Source of the DNA: a virus
DNA: 31,428 nt
Strand: one strand, 5' to 3'
IMG/VR virus record: IMGVR_UViG_3300036671_000241
Location: 1-31,428 of that record
This document shows positions 1-6,269 of this stretch, in pieces; the stretch's first letter is position 1; each line of letters opens with the position of its first letter. A program made the position numbers and the translations under genes. The notes beneath the pieces are model-generated. The model did no database searches. It had not been told where the DNA came from and was given only the letters and a program-made list of their open reading frames with translations.

Positions 1-422
1 CAACAAGACACTAACAGCACCGATTATCGCCACGATCAGCAACACCGGCACTTTGACCTTTCCAACATCAACGGACACGATCGTAGGAAGAGCAACCAGC
101 GATACTTTAACCAATAAGACTCTTACTGCCCCAATAGTCAATCTTGCCTTTAATGCACAGACTGGCACGACTTACACTCTCGTTGCTGGTGACTCAGGAA
201 AACTTGTAACTTCTTCCAACGGCTCAGCCGTCACAGTCACAATTCCTACTGGCGTATTTGCAGCAGGTGAGCAAATTAACATTCAATCAATCGGAGTCGG
301 ACTAACCACAATTTCAGGTGCTTCGGTCACTATTACTTCAACAGGTGCAAGTGCTATCGCGCCAATACTACGAGCAAGATACTCAGCAGCAACAATTATT
401 TGCACAGCGGCTGGAGTCTTTA
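1..422. repeat. Left copy of imperfect terminal direct repeat
   Basis: Aligned by eye with 31007-31428 at a constant offset of 31006 and without gaps. Positions 1-111 and 324-422 match exactly, and 28 substitutions lie between them (about 93% identity overall). In the tail-protein frame only three change an amino acid (Gln/Ser, Ile/Val, Ser/Ala). This looks like natural variation under purifying selection rather than sequencing error. It most likely marks closure of a circular map; a tandem paralogue is the alternative. Confidence 0.9.
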
Positions 423-445
423 CAGTAATCGGAGACATCGCCTAA
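2..445 (+). CDS. Tail fibre-like protein, C-terminal part (5' cut by window edge)
   Basis: This is the end of a structural protein whose complete N-terminus is seen at 30672. The visible part carries the low-complexity motif TLTNKTLTAP, common in phage tail-tip proteins, followed by a Thr/Ser/Gly/Val-rich beta-type domain ending in GVFTVIGDIA. If the genome is circular, the full protein has 259 residues. Its stop overlaps the start of the propeller gene (TAATG at 443-447), so the two are probably translationally coupled. The exact virion role (fibre, collar or tip) cannot be told from sequence. Confidence 0.75.
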   Translation, partial: NKTLTAPIIATISNTGTLTFPTSTDTIVGRATSDTLTNKTLTAPIVNLAFNAQTGTTYTLVAGDSGKLVTSSNGSAVTVTIPTGVFAAGEQINIQSIGVGLTTISGASVTITSTGASAIAPILRARYSAATIICTAAGVFTVIGDIA

Positions 446-1335
446 TGCCTATTCTTGGAATTGTTGCTTCGTTTAGAAAAAGTAGTTCCGCGGGCTTTCC
501 TTGGACTCAACGAACACTGCCAGTTTCTGCAATCTGGACTGCAGTAACCTTTGGCGCTTCAACCTTTGTTGCAGTTGCAGCAAATTCAACAACCGCTGCG
601 ACCTCAGCCGATGGCATCACTTGGACTCAGCGAACACTGCCTGCTTCTCCGACTTGGATTGCTGTTGCGTTTGGCAGTTCAACCTTTGTAGCGATTGGAC
701 GAAATTCCAGCATCGCTGCAACCTCAGCCGATGGCATCACTTGGACTCAGCGAACACTGCCAGTTTCTGCTGGTTGGCAAGCAGTAACATCCAGCGGCTC
801 AACATTTGTTGCCGTTTCTGGAAGTTCCAGCATCGCTGCCACCTCTACAGATGGCATCACTTGGACTCAACGAACACTGCCAGTTTCAGCAAATTGGCAA
901 GCAGTAACCTTTGGCGCTTCAACCTTTGTTGCGACAGCGGCTCAATCTTCTATTGCTGCCACCTCTACAGATGGCATCACTTGGACTCAGCGAACACTGC
1001 CATCTACAGGTGAATGGACTGAGGTTGCCTTTGGCGCTTCAACATTTGTTGCTATTCGTGGAGGCTCCAGCATCGCTGCAACCTCTACAGATGGCATCAC
1101 TTGGACTACCCGAACACTCCCAACCTCAGTTGCTTGGGAAGGACTTAGTTTTGGTGCAGGCACATTTGTTACTGTTGGTGATGGCAACACCACTATTGCT
1201 GCCACCTCTACAGATGGCATCACTTGGACTCAGCGAACACTGCCAGTTTCTGCTGACTGGGTTTCAACATTTTTTGGCGCTTCAAAATTTGTTGCCATAG
1301 CAAGATCTAGTTCCATCGCTGCGACTGCACCCTAA
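445..1335 (+). CDS. Seven-bladed beta-propeller tail protein (Asp-box/BNR-like repeats)
   Basis: The start ATG at 445 overlaps the preceding stop; a longer reading from 400 would lie inside the upstream gene. After about 18 leader residues the 296-residue protein is seven tandem units of 40-41 residues with consensus W-T-Q-R-T-L-P, then x-W-x-A-V-x-F-G-x-S-T-F-V-A, then S-S-I-A-A-T-S-x-D-G-I-T-W. The S-x-D-G-x-T-W string matches the Asp-box turn of sialidase/BNR propellers, and seven units fit a closed seven-bladed ring. No sialidase catalytic residues are evident, so binding rather than cleavage is likely. Position directly after the tail fibre gene suggests a receptor- or glycan-binding tip protein; that role is inference. 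Confidence 0.8.
   Translation: MPILGIVASFRKSSSAGFPWTQRTLPVSAIWTAVTFGASTFVAVAANSTTAATSADGITWTQRTLPASPTWIAVAFGSSTFVAIGRNSSIAATSADGITWTQRTLPVSAGWQAVTSSGSTFVAVSGSSSIAATSTDGITWTQRTLPVSANWQAVTFGASTFVATAAQSSIAATSTDGITWTQRTLPSTGEWTEVAFGASTFVAIRGGSSIAATSTDGITWTTRTLPTSVAWEGLSFGAGTFVTVGDGNTTIAATSTDGITWTQRTLPVSADWVSTFFGASKFVAIARSSSIAATAP
502..1335 (+). repeat. Seven tandem 120-bp coding repeats
   Basis: The string TGGACTCARCGAACACTGCC, or a close variant, starts near 502, 622, 742, 862, 982, 1102 and 1225. The period is 120 bp five times and 123 bp once. The DNA is nearly identical in the blade core and variable between cores. Because the repeats are in frame, unequal recombination would add or remove whole blades. 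Confidence 0.9.
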
Positions 1336-1349
1336 GATAAGGATAAAAA

Positions 1350-1610
1350 ATGCGCTATGAAATAACAAATGAAAATGTAGTTTTAGTTTTTAACGATGGC
1401 GATATTATGCCATTTCTAAGCCAGCCAGACTACCCAAATTCAGATAAATGGACAAAAGCGGAAGCAACGGAGTGGGCAGAGATTTACATCGCTTCTCTTG
1501 ATAAGTCGAATTTATTTTATGCACCAGACGGCAGAGGTTTAGCCCGCAAAGCAAAGCCAACAGCTGAGGAAATTGCAGCGTGGGAAGCAAAACAAGAACT
1601 CCGTAAATGA
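1350..1610 (+). CDS. Small protein downstream of tail tip genes, unknown function
   Basis: An 86-residue soluble protein preceded by an AAGGA ribosome site. It has an N-terminal beta-like half (EITNENVVLVFNDGD) and a Lys/Glu/Ala-rich helical C-terminus (PTAEEIAAWEAKQELRK). Small proteins of this size behind tail fibre genes are often assembly chaperones, but I see no motif that proves it. Its stop overlaps the next start by 4 bases (ATGA at 1607). Codons look more AT-rich than in the lysis and early genes. Confidence 0.65.
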   Translation: MRYEITNENVVLVFNDGDIMPFLSQPDYPNSDKWTKAEATEWAEIYIASLDKSNLFYAPDGRGLARKAKPTAEEIAAWEAKQELRK

Positions 1611-1717
1611 AATCGCATAACGGGTGGCCTGCTAGTGATGATCGGGCTGAAATACCGATCAAGACTTTTACAGTAAAAGGAACCGACGTCGTTTATCTGC
1701 TGGAAGTAAACGAGTGA
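1607..1717 (+). CDS. 36-residue protein with M15-peptidase-like leader motif
   Basis: A very short gene held in place by 4-base overlaps at both ends (ATGA with the upstream gene, GTGA with the downstream gene). It reads MKSHNGWPASDD, then I-P-I-K-T-F-T-V-K-G-T, ending LLEVNE. From memory, N-G-W-P-A-S-x-D followed by I-x-x-F-x-V-x-G-T resembles the segment before the zinc-binding core of M15-type D-Ala-D-Ala carboxypeptidase endolysins of actinophages. Here the zinc site and the rest of the enzyme are missing. It may be a decayed lysin remnant or a small standalone protein. Confidence 0.5.
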   Translation: MKSHNGWPASDDRAEIPIKTFTVKGTDVVYLLEVNE

Positions 1718-1926
1718 CCGCGCAGGATTACGCAGCTCTGACCGTTTCACTTCTTAGCATCGGCGGAGCATTCATCGCGATGACCAGATGGCTCGTTAAG
1801 CATTATCTAGCAGAATTAAAACCAAACGGGGGATCCAGCGTGAAGGATCAAGTGAACCGATTGGAAACTAGATTAGATGAAGTTTATCGCCTGCTTCTTA
1901 ACAGCAATAACGATCGCAAGCCTTAG
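1714..1926 (+). CDS. Small membrane protein with C-terminal coiled coil (lysis cassette)
   Basis: A GTG start at 1714 overlaps the previous stop and has GGAAG about 7 bases upstream. The 70-residue product has one hydrophobic segment (about residues 8-27), a basic turn, then a charged helix with heptad-like pattern (VKDQVNRLETRLDEVYRLLL). The N-in membrane anchor plus coiled coil is the build of an i-spanin or of the small membrane proteins next to holins in actinophages. A lipoprotein gene overlaps its 3' end in another frame, as in Rz/Rz1 pairs. Function is inferred from position and architecture only. Confidence 0.65.
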   Translation: MTAQDYAALTVSLLSIGGAFIAMTRWLVKHYLAELKPNGGSSVKDQVNRLETRLDEVYRLLLNSNNDRKP

Positions 1927-2014
1927 CGGATGCGGATACCAGGGATGGGTTCGATATCCCTGCCAGGAGTATGAGAACTGGCAGAAACAAGAGTGCCAAT
2001 GGGCTAAAATCTAA
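1877..2014 (+). CDS. Overlapping 45-residue lipoprotein (Rz1-like position)
   Basis: This short gene starts inside 1714-1926 in a different frame and runs past it. It begins MKFIACFLTAITIASLSGC: a lysine, a hydrophobic core and a lipobox L-S-G-C with the lipidated cysteine at residue 19. The mature part, of about 27 residues, is aromatic- and cysteine-rich (GYQGWVRYPCQ, then ENWQKQECQW). Signal, lipobox and overlap with a membrane/coiled-coil gene before the endolysin are what an o-spanin gene looks like. An actinobacterial host lacks a classical outer membrane, so the role may differ, for example anchoring on the outer face of the cytoplasmic membrane. Confidence 0.7.
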   Translation: MKFIACFLTAITIASLSGCGYQGWVRYPCQEYENWQKQECQWAKI

Positions 2015-2040
2015 ACCTAAGCAGCAAGAAGGGGAAGCAA

Positions 2041-2550
2041 GTGAGTCAATTAAATAAGTTTCTAAAAGTAGCACAATTGGAACTGGGAAACATTGAAGGA
2101 CCAGCAGACAATCAAACCAAGTACCAGAAGGCAAACGTAGCCTGGTGCGGAGCATTCGTGAACTGGTGCGCAAAGCAAGCAGAGGTCAAGATTCCAAACT
2201 GCACATACACGCCAGCAGGAGCGACAGCATTCATGGACAAGAAGGCATGGACTGATGCAGAAGCAGCAGAACCACAGCCAGGAGATATCGTCTTCTTTGA
2301 CTTTCCCGGAGACGCGCTGGACCGCATTTCACACGTTGGAATCGTGATCAGCAATAACGGCAACGGCACAGTAACGACGATAGAAGGCAACACCAGCCCG
2401 GACAAGAAGGGCGATCAACGTAACGGCGGAGAAGTCTGCAAGAAGATACGCGCATATAAGAAGAAGAATCGCGGCAAGGTTCAACCATCCCTGCCAGTAT
2501 TTATCGTAGGATTTGGCCGCCCTAAATTTAAGGAGACAGCAAATGGATAA
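2041..2550 (+). CDS. CHAP-domain endolysin (cysteine peptidase/amidase)
   Basis: A 169-residue muralytic enzyme with a GTG start behind a GAAGGGGAAG ribosome site. The CHAP core is plain: N-x-A-W-C-G-A-F-V with catalytic Cys36, P-G-D-I-V-F-F-D-F at 80-88, S-H-V-G-I-V-I with catalytic His98, and I-E-G-N-T with the acidic/polar third residue at 115-117. CHAP enzymes cut peptide or amide bonds of peptidoglycan. No separate wall-binding repeat is visible; the basic C-terminus (RAYKKKNRGK) may help binding. No signal peptide is seen, so it should need the holin. Its stop lies inside the start region of the next gene. Confidence 0.9.
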   Translation: MSQLNKFLKVAQLELGNIEGPADNQTKYQKANVAWCGAFVNWCAKQAEVKIPNCTYTPAGATAFMDKKAWTDAEAAEPQPGDIVFFDFPGDALDRISHVGIVISNNGNGTVTTIEGNTSPDKKGDQRNGGEVCKKIRAYKKKNRGKVQPSLPVFIVGFGRPKFKETANG

Positions 2551-2737
2551 AGCAAAACTTGAAGCAATCGTAATGACATACCTGCGAGCAGGAGCAGCAG
2601 CAGTCGTAGCTCTTTATCTTGCAGATCCAAACCGCCCACTCAAGGAATATCTTGCAGCAGGAATCGCGGCCGTAGCAGGCCCGATCCTAAAGGCGATAGA
2701 TCCAAAGGCGATCGAGTTCGGACGCGGAGTAAAGTAG
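2543..2737 (+). CDS. Putative holin
   Basis: The start at 2543 is fixed by AAGGAGA 7-8 bases upstream; an earlier in-frame ATG at 2513 lies within the lysin and has no such site. The 64-residue protein has two Ala-rich hydrophobic stretches (about residues 9-23 and 31-46) joined by a turn DPNRPLKEY, and a charged C-terminus. Size, two potential membrane helices and position right after the endolysin fit a small holin. The second segment is only weakly hydrophobic, so a one-span topology is possible. Confidence 0.65.
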   Translation: MDKAKLEAIVMTYLRAGAAAVVALYLADPNRPLKEYLAAGIAAVAGPILKAIDPKAIEFGRGVK

Positions 2738-2740
2738 TCG

Positions 2741-3004
2741 ATGAATCGGGGGGAAATTCTTCAAGAAGCAGCCAGACTCACAGCCAAAGATCGCCAGAAG
2801 ACATACGGCGATCCAAGAACCAACCACTGCCGCATTGCAGACCTATGGTCGACATATCTCGTACACCAGATAAGCCCACAGCAAGTAGCAATCTGCATGG
2901 CGCTCGTTAAAGTTGCACGATTAATTGAAACAGAAACAGAAGACTCCTTCGTGGATTTAGCAGCATACGCAGCGATCGCCGGCGAGATTGCGACCGATCA
3001 ATGA
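2741..3004 (+). CDS. DUF6378-like phage protein
   Basis: An 87-residue protein opening with R-G-E-I-L-Q-E-A-A-R-L-T and containing K-D-R-Q-K-T-Y-G-D-P and a C-terminal D-S-F-V-D-L-A-A-Y-A helix. This is the pattern I recall for the DUF6378 family, widespread in phages and of unknown function. No catalytic residues can be named. It overlaps the first glycosyltransferase by 4 bases (ATGA at 3001), so it is the first gene of the sugar cassette by arrangement. Confidence 0.75.
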   Translation: MNRGEILQEAARLTAKDRQKTYGDPRTNHCRIADLWSTYLVHQISPQQVAICMALVKVARLIETETEDSFVDLAAYAAIAGEIATDQ

Positions 3005-3678
3005 GCGAGATGATTATCCTCGTACCAAGCAGAGGAAGACCCGGCAACGCCGTAGAATTACTGGCAGAGCACGAAAGACTTTCCACACATTCAGACCTTC
3101 TCTTCGTGATCGATGCAAACGATCCAGAGCACGATGCCTACGAATCCAAAGTCGGGGTAGACAAGTGCATAACGATTCAGAACGACACCAGGGGCATGGC
3201 TTATCCGATTAACAAGGCAGCCAGCGCGATCGTCAAAGAAAATAAATATAAATACTTCGCCTTCTTAGGCGATGACCACCGCCCACGCACAGCCGAGTGG
3301 GATCACCTTCTTATCCAGGCGATGCAGAAGCGGCCGTCAATGGCCTACGGCAACGATCTGCTTCAGAAGGAACGACTGCCCACGATGATAGCGATGACAA
3401 GCGACATCGTAAAAGCGCTCGATGGAATGGTTCCGCCAAAGATGAAGCATTTATACCTCGACAATTTCTGGAAGAAGCTAGGCCAGGATTTGAACACAAT
3501 CACATATCTCGATCACGTTATCGTTGAGCACATGCACCCGATTGCAGGCAAAGCGGAATGGGATGAGGGGTACAAGGAAGTCAACGCGGCCGAAATTTAC
3601 TCATTCGACGCGCTCGCTTACCAGAACTACATCCAGAGCGAAGCCTACGAATTGCTACGACGCAAACTCAATCCATGA
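3001..3678 (+). CDS. Glycosyltransferase, GT-A fold (sugar cassette gene 1)
   Basis: A 225-residue protein with the N-terminal strand of family-2-like glycosyltransferases (I-I-L-V-P-S-R-G-R-P-G-N). It then has a nucleotide-sugar type beta-alpha-beta region and F-A-F-L-G-D-D-H-R-P at 87-96, where the Asp-Asp-His replaces the usual metal-binding D-x-D. The C-terminal part holds conserved-looking aromatics and H-M-H-P. It should transfer a sugar from an NDP-sugar; the acceptor is unknown (virion protein, wall glycan or other). It has no membrane segment. It is coupled by 4-base overlaps to both neighbours. Confidence 0.75.
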   Translation: MSEMIILVPSRGRPGNAVELLAEHERLSTHSDLLFVIDANDPEHDAYESKVGVDKCITIQNDTRGMAYPINKAASAIVKENKYKYFAFLGDDHRPRTAEWDHLLIQAMQKRPSMAYGNDLLQKERLPTMIAMTSDIVKALDGMVPPKMKHLYLDNFWKKLGQDLNTITYLDHVIVEHMHPIAGKAEWDEGYKEVNAAEIYSFDALAYQNYIQSEAYELLRRKLNP

Positions 3679-4388
3679 AGCAGCTGATCGCCTTCTCACT
3701 CTACGGAAGCCAGGAGCGATACACGATCGGTGCGATCAAGAACGCAATTCTGGCCACGCGGCACTTTAAGGGATACACGCTCCGCTTTTACACCGGGGCC
3801 AGCGTTCCAGAATCCATCAAGCAAACCCTTCAACTCTTCCCCCACGTGCAGCTCGTAGACCAGGAAGGACCAGAGGATCACAGAGCCAAACTCTGGCGAT
3901 TTCAAGCATTGCAAGATCAGGAATTCGACGTCATTCTCAGCCGCGATGCAGATGCCAGGCTGACCCACAGAGAACGCATTGCACACGAAGAGTTTCTAGC
4001 AAGCGGCCTCAATTTCCACATTATGAAGGACCACCCCACAGGCCACAATTACCAGATCAGCGCCGGCATGTTTGCAGCTCGTACCAGCGCGATCCCGGCA
4101 GAGATTTCATGGCCAGCAGCGAAGGATTATTATATGCAGGATCAAGACTGGCTGGCGGCGACGATTTGGCCCTTGATCAAAGACAGCGCCCTGATCCACG
4201 ATGAGAGCTACCAAACCAAGCCAGAAGGACGCAGTAAGCGCCGCCCATTCCCGATCCGTAAACAGGCAAGCCTGCACCATATCGGGGCAGCCCTTGAAGC
4301 AGATGACCGCTTCCATTTCAGCATTGACCAGTCAACAGCGAAGGCCGAAACTGGCAGTGATAAATACATGGCAGAATGGCTAATATGA
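3675..4388 (+). CDS. Glycosyltransferase with D-x-D motif (sugar cassette gene 2)
   Basis: A 237-residue protein with N-terminal I-A-F-S-L-Y-G and F-D-V-I-L-S-R-D-A-D-A at about 84-94. The S-R-D-x-D string is the metal and nucleotide-sugar site of GT-A enzymes. H-N-Y-Q-I-S-A-G-M-F-A-A-R follows, where such enzymes contact the acceptor. It is unlike the preceding transferase in sequence, so the two probably add different sugars or act on different acceptors. Start and stop overlap the neighbours by 4 bases. Confidence 0.75.
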   Translation: MKQLIAFSLYGSQERYTIGAIKNAILATRHFKGYTLRFYTGASVPESIKQTLQLFPHVQLVDQEGPEDHRAKLWRFQALQDQEFDVILSRDADARLTHRERIAHEEFLASGLNFHIMKDHPTGHNYQISAGMFAARTSAIPAEISWPAAKDYYMQDQDWLAATIWPLIKDSALIHDESYQTKPEGRSKRRPFPIRKQASLHHIGAALEADDRFHFSIDQSTAKAETGSDKYMAEWLI

Positions 4389-5251
4389 AAATTCTTATAA
4401 CAGGAGATGCCGGCTTCGTAGGGCGAGCATTCCACCGAGCACTAGATGGCAAAGGCCATGACATCACTGGCATCGACATCGCAAACGGAATCGATTGCCG
4501 CGACTTCTTCAAGAAGGACGACACGAAGTACGACGTCGTCATTCACCTCGCGGCGATCGTCGGGGGCAGGGCCACGATTGAGGGGAACCCTTTGGCCGTT
4601 GCCAGCGACCTCGCCATCGACGCCGATATGTTTCAGTGGGCGATCAGGACTAAACCAGAGCGCGTCGTTTATTTCAGCAGCTCGGCGGCCTATCCGATTT
4701 ATTTGCAGCGAGCCGCTTATAAGCAACGACTCAACGAGCGAGACATCAACCTAGATCACATAAGAACGCCAGACTTCAGCTACGGATGGGCAAAGTTGAC
4801 CGGCGAAACTTTAGCCAGATACGCAAGGGCAGAGGGAATCAAAGTGACCGTCCTGCGCCCATTTAGCGGATACGGCAGCGACCAGGCGCTCGATTATCCA
4901 TTCCCATCGCTGATAGCACGCGGCAAGGCCAAACAGGATCCGTTCGAAGTGTGGGGAACAGGCCAGCAAGTTCGAGACTTTATCCACATCGACGACGTGG
5001 TCGCAGCTACATTCGTAGCAATCACAAACGACGTGCAGACTTTGAATCTTTGCACCGGCAGACCGACATCTTTCATACAGCTCGCAGAGATGATCATGCT
5101 TGCGCAGGGATATCTGGCCCCAATCAAGAAACACCCGGCCAAGCCCACAGGTGTGGAATACAGAGTCGGAGATCCAACCAGCATGCTGCGCATTTATGAA
5201 CCGAAGATCAGCCTCGAAGAAGGAATAGCCAGGGCGCTGAAGAATGCGTAA
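4385..5251 (+). CDS. NAD-dependent sugar epimerase/dehydratase (extended SDR)
   Basis: The start at 4385 is chosen because its ATG overlaps the previous TGA, as elsewhere here; 4376 would add only three residues. The 288-residue protein has the Rossmann motif G-D-A-G-F-V-G at 7-13, H-L-A-A at 54-57, a serine-rich S-S-S-A-A-Y at 98-103 and the catalytic Y-G-W-A-K at 133-137. R-D-F-I-H-I-D-D-V, typical of NDP-sugar epimerases, follows. It probably prepares the NDP-sugar used by the two transferases upstream. Substrate specificity cannot be read. It is the last plus-strand gene before the convergent terminator. Confidence 0.88.
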   Translation: MKILITGDAGFVGRAFHRALDGKGHDITGIDIANGIDCRDFFKKDDTKYDVVIHLAAIVGGRATIEGNPLAVASDLAIDADMFQWAIRTKPERVVYFSSSAAYPIYLQRAAYKQRLNERDINLDHIRTPDFSYGWAKLTGETLARYARAEGIKVTVLRPFSGYGSDQALDYPFPSLIARGKAKQDPFEVWGTGQQVRDFIHIDDVVAATFVAITNDVQTLNLCTGRPTSFIQLAEMIMLAQGYLAPIKKHPAKPTGVEYRVGDPTSMLRIYEPKISLEEGIARALKNA

Positions 5252-5286
5252 CCAGTATTCGGCCATGATTTAGCAACACGAAAAGA

Positions 5287-5318
5287 CCCCCCAAAGCCAA
5301 GAAACAGGCGATGGGGGG
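5287..5318. terminator. Bidirectional terminator between converging transcription units
   Basis: CCCCCC at 5287-5292 pairs with GGGGGG at 5313-5318, and GCC with GGC inside, around the loop AAGAAACA. On the minus strand the stem is followed by TCTTTT, a clear intrinsic-terminator tail. On the plus strand the tail is the weaker CATTTC. It sits exactly where the plus-strand epimerase and the minus-strand operon meet. Confidence 0.75.
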
Positions 5319-5327
5319 CATTTCGCG

Positions 5328-5570
5328 CTATAGGAGATCGGATGGATCCCGGATGGATCTCATCTCCTTAGCAATAACCCGATTGCCCCAGGAAACCAAG
5401 AACCAATCGGGAAGAACAGGAACGCGCAGTTCTTTCTTTGGCAGCAGCACGATCAGGAAGGACCAGAAGCCAAAGAATAGTCCGAAGGCAAACCAGAACC
5501 AGATACGACGGCCATAAGCCAGCGCCAGAATGCCAGCAACAGGAGCAATAAACAGATTGCACCAGCTCAT
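5328..5570 (-). CDS. Small two-span membrane protein, last gene of minus operon
   Basis: An 80-residue protein with two hydrophobic segments (about residues 5-19 and 23-43, rich in Phe and Trp) and a basic and acidic tail (KKELRVP, then KEMRSIRDP). Its ATG overlaps the stop of the ribbon-helix-helix gene by 4 bases. No family is recognised. Membrane proteins in early phage operons can be superinfection-exclusion or host-takeover factors; that is only a possibility. Confidence 0.65.
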   Translation of the reverse strand: MSWCNLFIAPVAGILALAYGRRIWFWFAFGLFFGFWSFLIVLLPKKELRVPVLPDWFLVSWGNRVIAKEMRSIRDPSDLL

Positions 5571-5698
5571 CGAATATAAGCCTTCAAAGCATCCACGATA
5601 ACCTCGCTGACAGATTTCTGCTCAGCAGCAGCCTGGGCTTTTACAGCAGACCAGAGAGAATCCGAAACTCGGACAGAACGCGCCTTCTTAACGGCCAT
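5567..5698 (-). CDS. 43-residue ribbon-helix-helix DNA-binding protein
   Basis: The protein reads MAVKKARSVRVSDSLW, then a helix, then K-S-V-S-E-V-I-V-D-A-L-K-A-Y. The short basic beta strand (A-R-S-V-R-V-S), helix A, turn and helix B with S-x-x-E-V-I-x-x-A-L fit the CopG/Arc/MetJ ribbon-helix-helix fold at minimal length. A GAGGTGAT ribosome site lies just upstream. It overlaps the preceding gene by 11 bases and the next by 4. No adjacent toxin is obvious, so a phage transcription regulator is more likely than an antitoxin. It may act on the palindromes at 6876-6919. Confidence 0.75.
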   Translation of the reverse strand: MAVKKARSVRVSDSLWSAVKAQAAAEQKSVSEVIVDALKAYIR

Positions 5699-5855
5699 CT
5701 GAGATCACCTCGCCAATCATAACCGAGCAAGATCCGTAGCCAGAACCAGTCCAGCAGAGATTGCGAGTGGCATACGTGAACAGGCTGACTAGCAGCAGGC
5801 CGATCACGATTGCCACCGCCCGGCGACGAAGCACGAATTTAGCATCCATCTTCAT
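5688..5855 (-). CDS. 55-residue single-span membrane protein with Cys-rich outer part
   Basis: It starts MKMDAKFVLRRRAVAI with GGAG about 9 bases upstream. A basic N-terminus is followed by a membrane helix (about residues 13-29) and a short C-terminal part C-W-T-G-S-G-Y-G-S-C-S-V-M. Two cysteines nine residues apart in an exported segment could form a disulphide. I recall similar C-W-T-G-x-G-Y-G strings in small actinophage proteins but cannot name a function. Confidence 0.65.
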   Translation of the reverse strand: MKMDAKFVLRRRAVAIVIGLLLVSLFTYATRNLCWTGSGYGSCSVMIGEVISDGR

Positions 5856-6025
5856 CACTTCACACTCCTCAGAGCTTGTAGATACGAAGGCAACGACGCC
5901 AGGACATTCACCATAACGGCCTCCATTAATTCAGGATCCTGACGATCGGAAGCCTCCTCAAGATTTCGAGCCGCCAGATCCATGCCGGACATTACATCGA
6001 TAAGGACGTTCTTTATTGCACCCAT
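5855..6025 (-). CDS. 56-residue acidic helical protein, unknown
   Basis: It starts MGAIKNVLIDVMSGMD with AAAGGT 7 bases upstream. The product is predicted helical and amphipathic, with E-E-A-S-D-R-Q-D-P-E in the middle. Its stop shares one base with the next start (TGATG). The preceding stop TAA directly abuts its ATG. No family or function is recognised. Confidence 0.6.
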   Translation of the reverse strand: MGAIKNVLIDVMSGMDLAARNLEEASDRQDPELMEAVMVNVLASLPSYLQALRSVK

Positions 6026-6100
6026 TTATTTACCTTTCACTAAAAAAGAATGAAGATCAGCACAGCCAGGGCAAACAGGAAGAAGAGCCTGCTCGCTCAT
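6026..6100 (-). CDS. 24-residue peptide with C-x2-C knuckle
   Basis: A tiny gene whose ATG overlaps the upstream stop by 4 bases and whose stop abuts the next ATG. It reads MSEQALLPVCPGCADLHSF and ends VKGK. C-P-G-C is half of a zinc ribbon. Coupling on both sides is the main evidence that it is translated. It could pair with the zinc-ribbon protein encoded just before it. Confidence 0.45.
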   Translation of the reverse strand: MSEQALLPVCPGCADLHSFLVKGK

Positions 6101-6267
6101 GACTGCACCTCAAAGTTTCGATTCTTACCAGCACAGAAGACGCAGACATTCATCCAGTAGCGCTCGCCATTTGGATGTTGATATTGACGACGGAAGATCG
6201 CCTGCCAGCGACCATCGCAGGCATCGCAATCAGGAAGACCGGCAACTTTCATCTGGGGCTTATTCAT
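6097..6267 (-). CDS. 56-residue zinc-ribbon protein
   Basis: The ATG at 6267 is chosen over 6285 because GGAAGG lies 9 bases upstream of it and the previous stop is 2 bases away. The protein has C-D-A-C near the N-terminus and C-V-F-C near the C-terminus, separated by about 26 residues, with basic residues between (IFRRQYQHPNGERYW). That is a two-knuckle zinc ribbon, likely to bind nucleic acid or RNA polymerase. Partner and function are unknown. Confidence 0.65.
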   Translation of the reverse strand: MNKPQMKVAGLPDCDACDGRWQAIFRRQYQHPNGERYWMNVCVFCAGKNRNFEVQS

Positions 6268-6269
6268 GA

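Noticed and set aside
501-1300. Long open frames in the two other plus frames and on the minus strand of the repeat region
   Set aside because: They arise because the 120-bp unit has no stop in several frames and is repeated; the products are Ser/His/Leu-rich nonsense without ribosome sites.
502-1335. Regular direct repeats resembling a CRISPR array
   Set aside because: The period is 120 bp in an unbroken reading frame, the repeats encode a propeller, and there are no short palindromic repeats with unique spacers.
4980-4988. A second perfect DnaA box, TTATCCACA
   Set aside because: It lies inside the epimerase gene where the codons for the conserved F-I-H motif produce it, and no iterons surround it.
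5567-5698. Toxin-antitoxin reading of the ribbon-helix-helix gene
   Set aside because: Neither neighbour looks like a known toxin; both are small membrane proteins.
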